NCBI GenBank assembly: GCA_963696325.1
Contig: CAVOJV010000010.1
Coordinates: forward strand, 1 to 56,436
Direction: 5' to 3'
From: CAVOJV01 sp963696325
GTDB taxonomy: Bacteria; Pseudomonadota; Gammaproteobacteria; Competibacterales; Competibacteraceae
Length of the DNA stretch: 56,436 nt
In this document: positions 1 through 9,641 of the stretch, one piece after another
Position numbering within the stretch: the first letter of the stretch is position 1
How the letters are laid out: every line of letters begins with the position of its first letter
Notes under the pieces: generated by a model
The model's database searches: none
What the model was told of the DNA's origin: nothing
The model's input: the letters and a program-made list of their open reading frames with translations, nothing else
Made by a program: the position numbers and the translations under genes

Positions 1-595
1 CTGCTTTCCCCGTCGCTCCACGAACTCCTGGTCGAACAGGGTCAGGCCACGCGCGGGGTCCTGGCGGACCGACTCAATCAGGGTGATGCGCGTCTGACCG
101 CGGCCCACCTGGCCGCGCAGCTTCATCCGGCGCTCGTAGGTCGGCCACGAGGGCAGGTCCGACACGAGATCGATCCCGAGGGTGCCGCCCTTCGCAAGCA
201 CGCGGTGGACGGCCGTGAGGGTCCCGTCCAGCGTGGCGTCATCGAGCAATGACTGGAGGATGCCGTACGGCGCGGCGACCAGCGAGAAGTGTCCCTTGGG
301 GAACGGCAGGAACCGGACGTCGCCGCGAACCAGGTGCAGCGCCCCGGCCAGCTTCGAGCGCCGGGCCTTCTTCCGCGCGCGGGCGAGCATCGTCTCCGAT
401 CGATCGATGCCAACCAGCGTGGCGCCGTCCTTCGCGACCGGTATCGCCACCCGCCCCGTGCCGCAGCCGAGTTCGAGGATGGGACCTCTTCGTCCGCGCG
501 GCCATCCGCTGCCAGAACCGGATGTCGCGCCGGCCCATCGTCTGGGCGTTCTCCCAGTCGTAGAACCGCAGCTCGAAGCGTATCCCGTGTCGCAT
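1..595 (-). CDS. SAM-dependent methyltransferase, partial and frameshifted
   Basis: Class I (Rossmann-fold) methyltransferase that runs off the left edge, so its C-terminus is missing. From the ATG at 595 the protein starts MRHGIRFELRFYDWENAQ. After one frame change near 478-488 it continues with motif I (LELGCGTGRVAIPVA), the acidic end of strand beta-2 (LVGIDRSETML), a motif II/III stretch (VRGDVRFLPFPKGHFSLV) and the beta-5 region (GGTLGIDLVSDLPSW). The methyl acceptor cannot be inferred. The only interruption is a one-base shift beside a short purine/C run, which looks like a sequencing error, as in every other gene of this block. The start lies only a few bases from a glycosyltransferase fragment on the opposite strand that has lost its 5' end, so the upstream neighbour may be a false join. 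Confidence 0.75.
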
Positions 596-602
596 GCTAT
601 CA

Positions 603-946
603 TGAGTTCTCGCTGCTGGAACTGGCAGCGGCAATCTCCCACTTGGATGTGATCACGGTCTCCAATACCGGCCCCATGCATCTCGCCGGACTCGTCGGCA
701 CCCCGTTGGTTGCCCTCTTCAGTTCGGAGTCCTCAGAGCCCGAAGAAATGGGAACCGCTCGGCGGGCGAAAGACAATCCTGCAGGCCCCTTGGCCGGAAG
801 GGGAGTCGGACGTGTGGCTCCCGCACCATGCTTGGGAACACATGTGCCAGATTTCGGTCGAGGAGGTCGTGCAGGCGAATCTTCGCGTTCTCGAGGACTT
901 GAAGACGACGTTGTCGAAATCGGCCTCGTGGCCGCAGCCAAGATAG
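603..946 (+). pseudogene. GT9 (heptosyltransferase-like) glycosyltransferase, 3' fragment
   Basis: About 110 codons matching the C-terminal domain of the family 9 glycosyltransferases that use nucleotide-activated heptose or similar sugars. The diagnostic stretch is SLLELAAAISHLDVITVSNTGPMHLAGLVGTPLVALF, here cited in pieces: the D.ITVSNTGPMHLA nucleotide-sugar site and the GTPLVALF strand after it. A frame change near 753-760 is needed to reach EPLGGRKTILQAPWP and the helix VEEVVQANLRVLEDL. The N-terminal two thirds are absent; the reading begins abruptly about 600, next to the start of the opposite-strand methyltransferase. The 3' end runs straight into the 3' end of an antisense group II intron at 943, so the natural stop is probably displaced too. 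Confidence 0.6.
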
Positions 947-988
947 GGGTAGGGAGGACCGGTTGTGTACCCGGCCCCCCCTCCCTCC

Positions 989-1021
989 GAACCGTACGAG
1001 CGGTTTTCCCGCATACGGCTC
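989..1021 (-). ncRNA. Group II intron domain V
   Basis: On the minus strand the segment starts GAGCCGTATGCGGG and ends CCGCTCGTACGGTTC around an AAAA-type loop. This is the conserved catalytic hairpin: lower stem GAGCCGTA/TACGGTTC, a bulge, then upper stem GCGG/CCGC. It is the most conserved part of group II ribozymes and fixes the orientation of the whole element. The arms pair well, so the ribozyme core looks undamaged although the protein gene is lost. Confidence 0.85.
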
Positions 1022-1034
1022 TCCAGTTGGTGGT

Positions 1035-1151
1035 TTACCTGCAAGAGGATTGAACGAAGCGATCATGGGCGATAGCCAGGCTGTACAACCCCTGTTCGTC
1101 GAAGTAGGCGTTGGGCCCTCCTCGCACTCCTTGTTCGAGTGTCGTCAACAT
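1035..1151 (-). pseudogene. Remnant of group II intron-encoded protein (N- and C-terminal ends fused)
   Basis: A 38-codon reading starts at the ATG at 1151 with MLTTLEQGV, typical of the first residues of group II intron reverse transcriptases (preceded in frame by SVWTDR). It passes directly into GGPNAYFDEQGLYSLA and ends FVQSSCR, typical of the extreme C-terminus. All reverse-transcriptase, maturase and nuclease segments between are missing. The fusion stays in frame at a GG dipeptide shared by both family ends (EQGVKGG and RGGPNA). That is compatible with recombination across a short repeat, or with collapse of the region in assembly. It cannot encode a functional maturase, so splicing or mobility would need help in trans. 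Confidence 0.7.
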
Positions 1152-1798
1152 GCGGTCCGTCCAGACGCTCGGGTTCACCCAGTCCCTCACGGACGAGGGC
1201 TCTCCGGTGGGACTAGCCGTATACGGCACTATCTCCGGTTCGTAATTTCTTTCCCTGCGTTGGGACATCTCACATCCACCTTCCTGCACCCCTTCGCTCC
1301 TCCGGCGTTACCCGGATTCATCGCTACATTGGGTGCTCTTCACCCTGCGTGGCGGGCTCTTCGGCTCTACGAGCGTGAACACCCACCTGTTTCCACGCAG
1401 GTTTACCTGCTTACCGCGTTTGACCTTCCGACCATTCCGTCTCCAACCACCGCATTGCCATTTCGTCACGGTCGCTTTCACACGTTACTTCACCGCCGTG
1501 ACTTGCCGTGTCTATCCCCCGGGCAGACCTCGAAGGTCGGCGGGATTGCCGTCGCACGGTCAAGGGTTCGGACATCGCTAGGAGCCTCCCCGACAGGCTT
1601 GGCCGAATCGAGTTCACTTGCGTTACGGACTGGTCATTCGTCTCAGGTTGCTCTCCACCTTTCCTCACAGAAACGCAGTTACCACTTTCGACTACAGGCC
1701 GGTAACGTTAGCCTGAGAGGGACTTTCACCCTCCTGATCAAACGCCTTCACAGGCGCACTAGCTTGACTCTCCGAGTCGGGTCCGTTGTCTCCCCCAG

Positions 1799-1931
1799 CC
1801 CGGATTATTCATGGCCTCACACTAACCCGACGCGTAAGCGAGGGCGAAGCCACAGGTTGCCCTCGCTTACGCGTCGGGTTAGTGTGCAGCACTCTGTCGG
1901 AGAATGTCCGGGGTGTCATGAATAATCCGGG
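1799..1931. repeat. Palindromic dispersed repeat, copy 1
   Basis: A 133-bp element with perfect 15-bp terminal inverted repeats (CCCGGATTATTCATG at 1799-1813, its complement at 1917-1931). An inner 27-bp inverted repeat (1818-1844 and 1860-1886) contains CTAACCCGACGCGTAAGCG. It would fold into a long nested hairpin in either strand and encodes nothing. A second copy lies at 3453-3587. Motifs of this kind are widespread between genes in planctomycetes, which helps assign this block. Confidence 0.85.
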
Positions 1932-2207
1932 CCAGTGAAGCTGTCACCGACAGCTGCCAGAATCTCGAAGAAAACGCACGTTTTCGAACTGCGGCTTCAC
2001 CGGCCGCCGCACAGCCAGCAACCAGCGGGTCAGGCTGCAGATATGCGCGCGACCCAAGAAAGCGTTGCTTTTCAGGCTTAACGCTATACCGTCCCGACAG
2101 ACTATGAGAAACGCAAGCAGTGCAGACAGTGACAGCTTCACAGGGGTGGTCCGTTGTCTCCCCGACTCGGAGAGTCGGGCCACACAAAGGAAGGAAAACA
2201 CAGCGGC
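1932..2207. other. Intergenic stretch with a short palindrome
   Basis: No supported gene. The one clear structure is the 19-bp palindrome CCCGACTCGGAGAGTCGGG at 2161-2179, preceded by GGTCCGTTGTCTCCCC. The same 16 bases sit beside the related GACTCTCCGAGTC hairpin at 1765-1778, next to the 5' end of the group II intron. The pair therefore forms a second, smaller repeat family. A purine-rich stretch at 2188-2198 could serve as ribosome-binding site for the following glycosyltransferase. Confidence 0.5.
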
Positions 2208-3402
2208 ATGATGCCCCAAGGAATCAACATCTGCGGCCCCGTCAGCGCAGACGAATGGGATCGGTGAGGCCCTTCGAGGCTTCATCCGCGCGGTACAGTT
2301 TTCGCGATTACCCCACTCCTTGAATGACCTTCTGCACGACGCTCAGTCGCTGGGCCGCGGATCGAGCGATTTGGTGGGAAACATCCCGTACGGACTGAGC
2401 TGCCTTTATTTCAATCCGAATGCCATCCGTAAAAAGTGGTGGCCACCGTATGCCGCCGCCTATCTGCCGCATCGACACAGCGTTGGCTTCTGGTATTGGG
2501 AAACCAATCGGCTGCGGGCTTCCTGGCAGCGCATGCAAACGCCACTTCGACGAAATCTGGACGGGATCCGAATTCTGTCGGCACGTGTTCGAGGCGGAAT
2601 TGCAGATGCCGGTGACCGTGATTCCGCCGGTCGTCGAAGTCACGGCAGAGCGAGTGGAAGAACCGCCGCTGCTGATCCCTGCCGGCGTATTCGTCGTCCT
2701 CTGTTGCTACGACTATCGTTCGTGCGTGCAGCGCAAGAACCCCGAGGGGGTTGTGCGCACGTTTCAACAGGCATTTCCGCAGCAGTCCAACGTCCTGCTT
2801 ATCTTGAAAGCCCGCACCAGCGGGCTCAAGCGGCGACTGGCGCGGCAGCATCGCCGCGTCCAGCGAGTGGTGCACGGCTTTTGGCCGTTCTGCGCGGCGA
2901 CCGAAGAATTGTGCTTCTGGGGGATGATCTTTCCAGGGGGCAGATGTGGGGCCTATTCCGCCGTTGCGATTGTCTGGTTTCCTTGCATCGCAGTGAGGGT
3001 TTCGGCCTGCATATGGCGGAAGCCATGTACTTGGGAATCCCCGTCATCGGCACGGGTTATTCCGGCAATCTGGACTTCATGCGGGAGGACAACAGCTATC
3101 TCGTCGGTCACGAGTTGCGTCGCGTGCCGCGCGGCACGGGACCTTATCCGCCCGGAAGCTACTGGGCGGAACCGGACACCGGCCATGCCGCCGAGCTGCT
3201 GAAACGCGTCTACAGTCACCGCGAGGAGGCTCGCGAGAAAGCACTCCGCGGTGCAGCCTTCATTCGTCGGCAGCACTCGCCAGAAAGGGCCGGCCAGGTC
3301 CTGCGAGAACGTCTGGCAGCCATCTGGGGCAGCACTGCCCAGCAATTGCTCGACGCCACTGGCCTACTGCCACCGCCTTGCGGCGGATCTGCGGCTGCCT
3401 GA
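2208..3402 (+). CDS. GT4-type glycosyltransferase, frameshifted
   Basis: GT-B fold glycosyltransferase, retaining type, related to group 1 glycosyltransferases of polysaccharide clusters. Readable pieces in order: MMPQGINICGPVSADEW; LVGNIPYGLSCLYFNPNAI; HSVGFWYWETNRL; HFDEIWTGSEFCRHVFE; VFVVLCCYDYRSCVQRKNP (strand with the RKNP phosphate-site motif); then LFRRCDCLVSLHRSEGFGLHMAEAM with the E-x7-E nucleotide-sugar motif, and GTGYSGNLDFM. These lie in different frames, so at least three shifts are needed (near 2263, 2520 and 2880). Total length, about 400 residues, is normal for the family, which favours sequencing errors over decay. The acceptor is unknown. A GT9 fragment and a methyltransferase upstream hint at a surface-polysaccharide region, though joins here are doubtful. 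Confidence 0.75.
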
Positions 3403-3452
3403 TTCGAGAGAGCGAACCCAACGCGGATACTGTGCACGGACCGCTCGACGAG

Positions 3453-3587
3453 CCCGGATTATTTTTTCACTGGCCCCACACTAACCCGAAGCGTAAGCGA
3501 GGGCTACGCCACAGTTTCCCTCGCTTACGCGTCGGGTTAGTGTCCGACACTCTGTCGGAGAATGCCCGGGGTCATGAATAATCCGGG
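3453..3587. repeat. Palindromic dispersed repeat, copy 2
   Basis: A second copy of the element at 1799-1931, with the same layout: outer CCCGGATTAT... and CATGAATAATCCGGG ends, and inner arms at 3477-3503 and 3518-3543 built on CACTAACCCG(A/AC)GCGTAAGCGAGGG. The left arm has one substitution (CCGAAGCG for CCGACGCG), and the left outer end has drifted (ATTTTTTCAC). It sits directly after the glycosyltransferase stop, a typical intergenic position. Confidence 0.82.
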
Positions 3588-3677
3588 CTAGGCATGCGGA
3601 CCATTGACGGCGGCCCAGGGGCACTTTTTCCGATCGCCGAGGCACGGCTCGTCACCGGCATAAACTGCGGGTTCGTG

Positions 3678-4542
3678 CTATCCCTTTCTTCCCAACATCC
3701 AGTCCAGCGCGTCGGAAGTCTGGTAGATCAGTGCTTCGGGGTAGTGAGTGAACGGGTGGAAATACTCGAAGGTGAGGTAGCCGCGGTAGCCGATCTTGTC
3801 GAGTGCTTCCATCACGGCGGGCCAGTTCGTGGTGCCGTCGAGCAGCGTCCGAAAGGTGTGGAGGTTGAATTCCTGGGTCCGCTTGTCCCATTCCTTGAAG
3901 TGGATGTTCTGGATGCGTTTGCCCAGCATGGGCACCCAGTGCTCGGGGAACTGGTACTGCATGATGTTCCCGGTATCGAAGTGGATTTGACGAACGGTCG
4001 CTGCCAAAGCTGTCCACGAATGTCGACCATCTCCTGCGGGCTGAAGAGGAAGCCGTTGACGAAGATGTTCTCGATGTTGAGGTAGACGCCCGCCTTTTCC
4101 GCGGCGGGAAGCAGCTGCCGGATCGCCTCGCCGGGCCGCTGATCGCAGACGTCGTTGGGCACGGGTTGGAATCCCTCGACCCAGGAAGCGTAGCCGCGCC
4201 GGGCACGACCAGCAGGTTCTCGGTGCCCAGCAGCTCTGGCGGCTTCGATCATCTTCGAGCGCCAGTTCGATCGCTTTGTCTCGCCGCGCCGGGATCGTTG
4301 TGGGTCAGCGGATAGGGCCAAAACAGGAAGGAGCACACGCCGCTGATGGCGATGCCGACGCGTTCGGCCAGTCGCCGGATGCTGCGATCTCTCCGGCGGG
4401 CGACTGGGCGGAGAACTCGCCCTCCAGGGCGAAATTGATTTCCACTGCGTCGAATCCGGCGTCCTTGGCCAGCTCGAAGCATTCCTTGAGCGACCATCTT
4501 GTCGGGATAGGGAAACGCCCAGAGGTTGATCGATTTCTTCAT
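3678..4542 (-). CDS. Sugar phosphate isomerase/epimerase (AP-endonuclease-2-like TIM barrel), frameshifted
   Basis: Xylose-isomerase-like TIM-barrel protein (PF01261 type) acting on sugars or sugar phosphates. From the ATG at 4542: MKKSINLWAFPYPDKM, ECFELAKDAGFDAVEINF, RRLAERVGIAISGVCSFLFW, EKAGVYLNIENIFVNGFLFSP, RQIHFDTGNIMQYQFPEHWV, IQNIHFKEWDKRTQEFNLH and GYLTFEYFHPFTHYPEALIYQ. The metal-ligand positions of the fold (E in VEINF, E in NIENIF, D in HFDTGN, H in IHFKEW, E in TFEYF) are all visible. The order is complete but needs about four frame changes (near 4495, 4385, 4255 and 4010). Length, about 285 residues, is usual. It lies downstream of xylA on the same strand, so a shared sugar catabolic role is likely; the exact substrate is not determinable. 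Confidence 0.78.
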
Positions 4543-4746
4543 GTCGTAACGGCGGGGCGGCGTTTGCGGCTTGGACGGTCCCGCGACGGCCAGCCGCTGC
4601 TCGTCGCCCCTGCGACCAGTCCCTGCCGCGCGAGAAACGGCTCGCCGCCAAATGCCGCCGTGTCACGCGAGTAACTCTCGCCTGGCCAAGGTCCGAGCCG
4701 CATGCGAGTTCCGACGCTGGTTCCGTATCGATGATTCATCGCCAGT

Positions 4747-6058
<1,312 letters not shown>

Positions 6059-6307
6059 ACGTCGCTCGCTTCATCCTGCTGCCGTGGAAGAGAAATCACC
6101 CTTTCCGACGCGAGTCATCGTGGCAGATGGCCTGCTATCTCGCAAGGGCCGAGTACTTCCTGCACGGGCCCCTGTTGGGCCAACTTATGCGCGGGCTCCC
6201 GACCCCGCACCTCCGCCGACAGCAGTTCTCCCAACGCGGGTTACGCCGCAACCCAAGTCCCCTTCCCCACGATACGGTGCGTCACTTCGGTCTGGCCTGC
6301 TTGCCGG
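6059..6307. other. Intergenic region upstream of xylA
   Basis: Short spacer between the 3' end of the DUF1080 gene and the xylA start, both on the minus strand. No convincing gene, terminator or repeat was found. Any xylA promoter should lie here, but I see no sigma-70-like pair that I would defend. Confidence 0.4.
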
Positions 6308-7299
6308 CTATTTTGGCACGACCCAGATATTGCGGAAGACCACCGGATTGCCGTGGTCCTGCAGGAAGACTCCCGCTTTCTCCGGACCTTCGGCCATGCG
6401 GCCCGGTGTGGCGTCCTTCAGTTCCAGATTCTCGTGGATGACGACACCGTTGTGCCGGACGGTAATCCGTGCGTTCGACGGTCTTTTGTCCTTGCTGATT
6501 GTACCGGGCGGCCGTGAAGTCGATATCGAACGTTTGCCAGGAAAGCGGCGGGAAGCACATGTTGACCAGCGGCTTGCCGAATTTGTAGATGCCGCCACAT
6601 TCATTGTCTTCGCCTTCCAAGCCAAACGAGTCGAGGACCTGCACCTCGTAGCGGCTCTGCACGTAGACGCCGCTGTTGCCGCGCGCTTGGCCCCGAGCTT
6701 CGGGCATGAACGGAGTGCGGAACTCGATGTGCAACTGGTGGTCGCCCAGCGTTTCGACGGCTCGTGCAACCTGATGCGGCCAGCAGGTTGCCATCGACGA
6801 GTCTGCCTTTTTCGAATTTCTCTGCAGTGCTGCCGTCAAACAAGACGATCGCCCCCGCAGGAGGTTTCTGGCCCAGCGTAGGGCTCTTGCGTTCGACTTT
6901 CTTGAGCGTGCCCAGCGTCCGGCCCTCGTTAATCACCGTGATGACGCCGTCCTTCAGCCTGGCCGTTGCCCCCTCGACCTGGAAGACCACTTCGCCGTTC
7001 TCCAACTTGCTTTCCGCCGATTGGGTCTCGCCGCCTCGCTGCCAACCCGCCCCGGGAAGTCCGCCGACATAGCCGACGGCACGAAACTGCCCTTGCCCCA
7101 GGGCGATGATCTGAGCGCCGTACTTGCGTGCTCCCTCATTGGTTTGCACTTCGCCCACGTACTCGCCCTGAATCTGAAACTCCGGACCCGCCTTCTCCGG
7201 ATCGGTGAAGGCAGGCTTCTTGGCCGCCGCGGCAAACAAACTGCATGTCAGCCCCACGACGACCAAGGCCGCACACGGCCCGACAAAACGTCTCGGCAT
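6308..7299 (-). CDS. Secreted DUF1080 (3-keto-disaccharide hydrolase-like) protein, frameshifted
   Basis: Exported protein with the DUF1080/PF06439 beta-sandwich fold, a family greatly expanded in planctomycetes and related to LamG-type lectin and hydrolase folds. The start at 7299 gives a signal peptide (MPRRFVGPCAALVVVGLTC, with an alanine-rich cleavage region SLFAAAAKK). A preceding domain of about 150 residues includes GEYVGEVQTNEGARKYGAQI. DUF1080 follows with the characteristic AIVLFDGSTAEKFEKG, LHIEFRTPFMPEARGQARGN (cited in part), NSGVYVQSRYEVQVLDSFG, CGGIYKFGKP and the closing KAGVFLQDHGNPVVFRNIWV. Frame changes near 6775 and 6480 split it, but the family motif order is complete. Function is inferred to be carbohydrate binding or turnover; no catalytic residue can be asserted. 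Confidence 0.82.
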
Positions 7300-7462
7300 C
7301 GTTCAGATACTCCAGCCAGCGATGGTGCACAGAAGGATTCGTCAAATCCAGCAGACCGGACATTTTGAGCTGCAACCTCGGCCAGGCAAGTACGGCGGCA
7401 AGCCGTTCGCCAAGTCCGAGGCTACCGAACCGGTTTGGTGCACATTCTCGACCTGAGACCGC

Positions 7463-7495
7463 AGTCGCCGTCAGCGAGCGTCCCTGACGGCGACT
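7463..7495. repeat. Perfect 12-bp inverted repeat
   Basis: AGTCGCCGTCAG (7463-7474) and its exact complement (7484-7495) enclose a 9-base loop. No T-tract follows in either direction, so this is a repeat or hairpin rather than a canonical terminator. It lies in the 415-bp gap between the divergent DUF1080 and pntAA genes, which otherwise holds no gene. Confidence 0.7.
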
Positions 7496-7578
7496 CGCAG
7501 CCGGCAGACGCGAAAGCGAGCTTGGCCTCCTTGGCTTTCGCTACCGGATTGGCTACAATCCGTCCCCCTCAACGTGTC

Positions 7579-7633
7579 GATCGCAACACCTGGATCCGAA
7601 GGCGAGACATCCTGCGGATCCGCTGTTGCGATC
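7579..7633. repeat. Nested inverted repeat upstream of pntAA
   Basis: The outer arms GATCGCAACA (7579-7588) and TGTTGCGATC (7624-7633) enclose inner arms GGATCCG (7592-7598) and CGGATCC (7615-7621). Together they form a strong hairpin about 80 bp before the pntAA start. It could be an untranslated-region structure or another palindromic repeat. No sequence relation to the 133-bp repeats is visible. Confidence 0.65.
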
Positions 7634-7714
7634 CGGAACGTGTGGTAGCTAGTCAAGTGTTTTGATTGGAAATCCATGGGTTCGGCAATTGCGTTTCCAG
7701 CAAGTTGGTGGCTT

Positions 7715-8862
7715 ATGAAGGTCGCGATCCTCAAGGAGACTTTTCCAGGCGAGCGGCGAGTTGCGGTGGTCCCTGCGCATGTCCCGCAGCTGATGAAAGC
7801 GGGAATCGGCGTGGTGGTCGAGTCTGGGGCTGGGCTCTCTGCCGGTTTCCCGGACAAACGATATGAGGACAACGGCGCCTACATCGTCCAGGAACGGGCG
7901 GCGGCCTTGGCGGCCGATGTGGTCCTGCAAATCCGATGCCTTGGTGCGAACCCCGATTGCGGACGTGCCGACCTGCAGCACTTTCGAGCGGGCCAGGTGG
8001 TGATCGGCATGTGCGATCCGCTGGGATCGCCGGCGGCCGTGCGTGAGATTGCGCAGACCGGGGCGACCCTGTTCGCGTTGGAACTGATGCCTCGCATCAC
8101 GCGGGCTCAGAACATGGACGTGCTCTCGTCGATGGCGACCATCGCGGGGTATCGCGCCGTGCTTCTGGCTGCTATTGAGCTGCCCAAGATGTTCCCGCTG
8201 ATGATGACGGCGGCAGGTACGTTGAATGCGTCGCGCATGCTGATCCTCGGCGCTGGTGTGGCGGGGCTGCAGGCGATTGCAACCGCGAAGCGATTGGGGG
8301 CCGCGGTCCGCGCTTACGACGTGCGCCCGGCTTGCCGCGAGCAGGTAGAAAGCCTCGGTGCACGGTTTGTCGAACTGAACTTGGAGGCTGCCGACGCAGA
8401 GGACAAAGGCGGTTATGCGAAACAGCTGGGTGAGGAGTACTATCAGAGGCAACGCGAGCAGTTGGCTCACGTCGCGGCCGACAGCGACGTTGTGATTTCA
8501 ACCGCGCTCGTTCCCGGCAAGCCATCGCCCCTGCTCGTCACGCGGGCTGCGGTCGAGGGCATGGATCCAGGAGCGTGATCATCGATCTTGCGGCGGAGCG
8601 CGGTGGCAACTGCGAACTGACCAAGCCCGATCAGCGCATCGTTCACAACGAAGTCCTGATCCTGGGGCCGACCAACCTTCCGTCGGAAGTGCCTTACCAC
8701 GCCAGCCAGATGTATTCGCACAATGTCATCCGGTTCCTGTTGACGCTGTTGAAAGACGGGCGGGTCACGATCAACGAGGATGACCAGATCGTGCGGGAAA
8801 CGCTGGCGGCCCGCGACGGCAATGTGGTCCAGCCACGCCTCCGGGAGCTATTGGGGATTTAG
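7715..8862 (+). CDS. pntAA: NAD(P) transhydrogenase, NAD-binding alpha-1 subunit, one frameshift
   Basis: Soluble dI component of proton-translocating transhydrogenase; it binds NAD(H) and exchanges hydride with the NADP-binding PntB. The start at 7715 (MKVAILKETFPGERRVAVVP) matches the family N-terminus, including the RRVA signature. The nucleotide-binding Rossmann loop is MLILGAGVAGLQAIATAKRLGA, cited in part as GAGVAGLQAI, followed by the acidic AYDVRPACREQVESLGA. The signature LVPGKPSPLLVTRAAVEGM sits at the end of the first frame. A one-base shift near 8565 leads to SVIIDLAAERGGNCELT, then the C-terminus PRLRELLGI at 8862. Total about 382 residues, normal for the separate alpha-1 subunit of three-gene pnt operons. 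Gene order pntAA-pntAB-pntB on one strand supports the call. Confidence 0.93.
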
Positions 8863-8921
8863 AGGAGGTACAGAGTATGGCCCGCTCCAAGAAAACTGCA
8901 ACACACGGTGCGCGATCCGCG

Positions 8922-8998
8922 GGGGAAAAGGGGTCAGACCCGAATGGCACTGTCCTGGGTGCTGCGCACAAAGGGGTCGACCAGTCTGCCCCCTTTCC
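8922..8998. repeat. REP-like imperfect palindrome inside the pntAA-pntAB gap
   Basis: The left arm GGGGAAAAGGGGTCAGACC and right arm GTCTGCCCCCTTTCC form an imperfect inverted repeat with a central segment of about 45 bases. The AAAGGGGTCAGAC core is a common extragenic palindrome type that RAYT-family transposases can mobilise; no RAYT gene is visible. It directly follows an ATG at 8877 that has an excellent AGGAGG eight bases upstream. It therefore appears to interrupt the 5' end of the next gene or its leader. Confidence 0.5.
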
Positions 8999-9046
8999 TC
9001 TCAGTGTGCTTCCTCGTTGCTGCTGCAATTTTTTTGGAATGCACAT

Positions 9047-9641
9047 ATGCCACGCCATATGCCACCCGAATGCAAATCGCTTGCCGCCGCGACGACGGCG
9101 TTGGTCTTGATCTTCGCCGGTAGTCTCGCGGTCGGTGCTGAAACGTCGGCATCGACCGGCGACTGTCGCACCCGGTTCGATCGCCAATTCCGGCGGCGAA
9201 TCAGCGCCGGCGGAGGCAGGTGCGCCGGGCGTGACGAAGGACAAGTCCCCCGCCACCGAAGTCGGTGTGGCCGCGGACGTCCCGTCAGGCCGGGCGAGCC
9301 GGGCACTTCCGAAGCCGGCACCTCACCGGCATGCCATGTACGAGCGCCGATGCGCTGACGGCCCTCTACATCCTGATGCTGGCCGGTTTTGTGGGGTTGA
9401 GGTGATCGGGCGGGTATCGCCGCTGCTGCACACACCGCTCATGTCGGCGACCAATGCCATTTCCGGAATCTCGCTGGTGGGCTCGCTCGTGGCGGCGGGC
9501 AATTCGGAGCTCGGCACGCTCAGCAACGTGCTGGGGTTCATCGCGGTCACCGCTGCGACGATCAACGTCGTCGGCGGTTTCCTGATCACCGATCGGATGC
9601 TGCGGATGTTCAAGTTGCGAGGGCAAGCCGGCAATGAGTAG
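9047..9641 (+). CDS. pntAB: NAD(P) transhydrogenase alpha-2 (membrane) subunit, frameshifted
   Basis: Small membrane subunit (first transmembrane helices of dII) of proton-translocating transhydrogenase. The conserved core is ADALTALYILMLAGFVG, then, after a one-base shift near 9398, LEVIGRVSPLLHTPLMSATN, AISGISLVGSLVAAG, LGFIAVTAATINVVGGFLIT and DRMLRMF, ending at 9641. Before this core lies an unusual extension. MPRHMPPECKSLAAATTALV begins a hydrophobic signal-like segment (ALVLIFAGSLAVGAE), followed by a low-complexity Ser/Ala/Pro/Glu linker (SIANSGGESAPAEAGAPG) before the first helix. Two more shifts occur in that linker (about 9165 and 9300). Most alpha-2 subunits are about 100 residues without such an extension. 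The stop overlaps the pntB start by eight bases, indicating translational coupling. Confidence 0.82.

Larger units (their letters stand above)
943..1759 (-). mobile_element. Group II intron with deleted reverse-transcriptase ORF
   Basis: Read on the minus strand, the element begins GTGCGCCTGTGAAGGCG at 1759, the usual bacterial group II 5' end, and finishes CCTACCCCTAT at 943, a usual 3' end in AY. Domain V is clear at 989-1021, and a GC-rich domain VI-like stem lies between it and the 3' end. The 5' half (about 1759-1300) has the long structured leader that normally precedes the intron-encoded protein. That protein should take 1.2-1.5 kb, yet only about 40 codons remain (1035-1151), joining its N-terminal and C-terminal ends. 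Total length is 817 nt. The intron lies antisense to the GT9 fragment and just downstream, in its own sense, of a GACTC/GAGTC hairpin. The boundaries come from motif recognition, not from an intron-free allele. Confidence 0.88.

Noticed and set aside
963..1925. A 320-codon plus-strand open frame
   Set aside because: It lies antisense across the group II intron and the palindromic repeat, has no family motif and no ribosome site; the intron explains the sequence.
2161..2179. Palindrome as a transcription terminator
   Set aside because: It is a strong stem but has no T-tract, and the same motif recurs beside the intron, so a repeat family is more likely.
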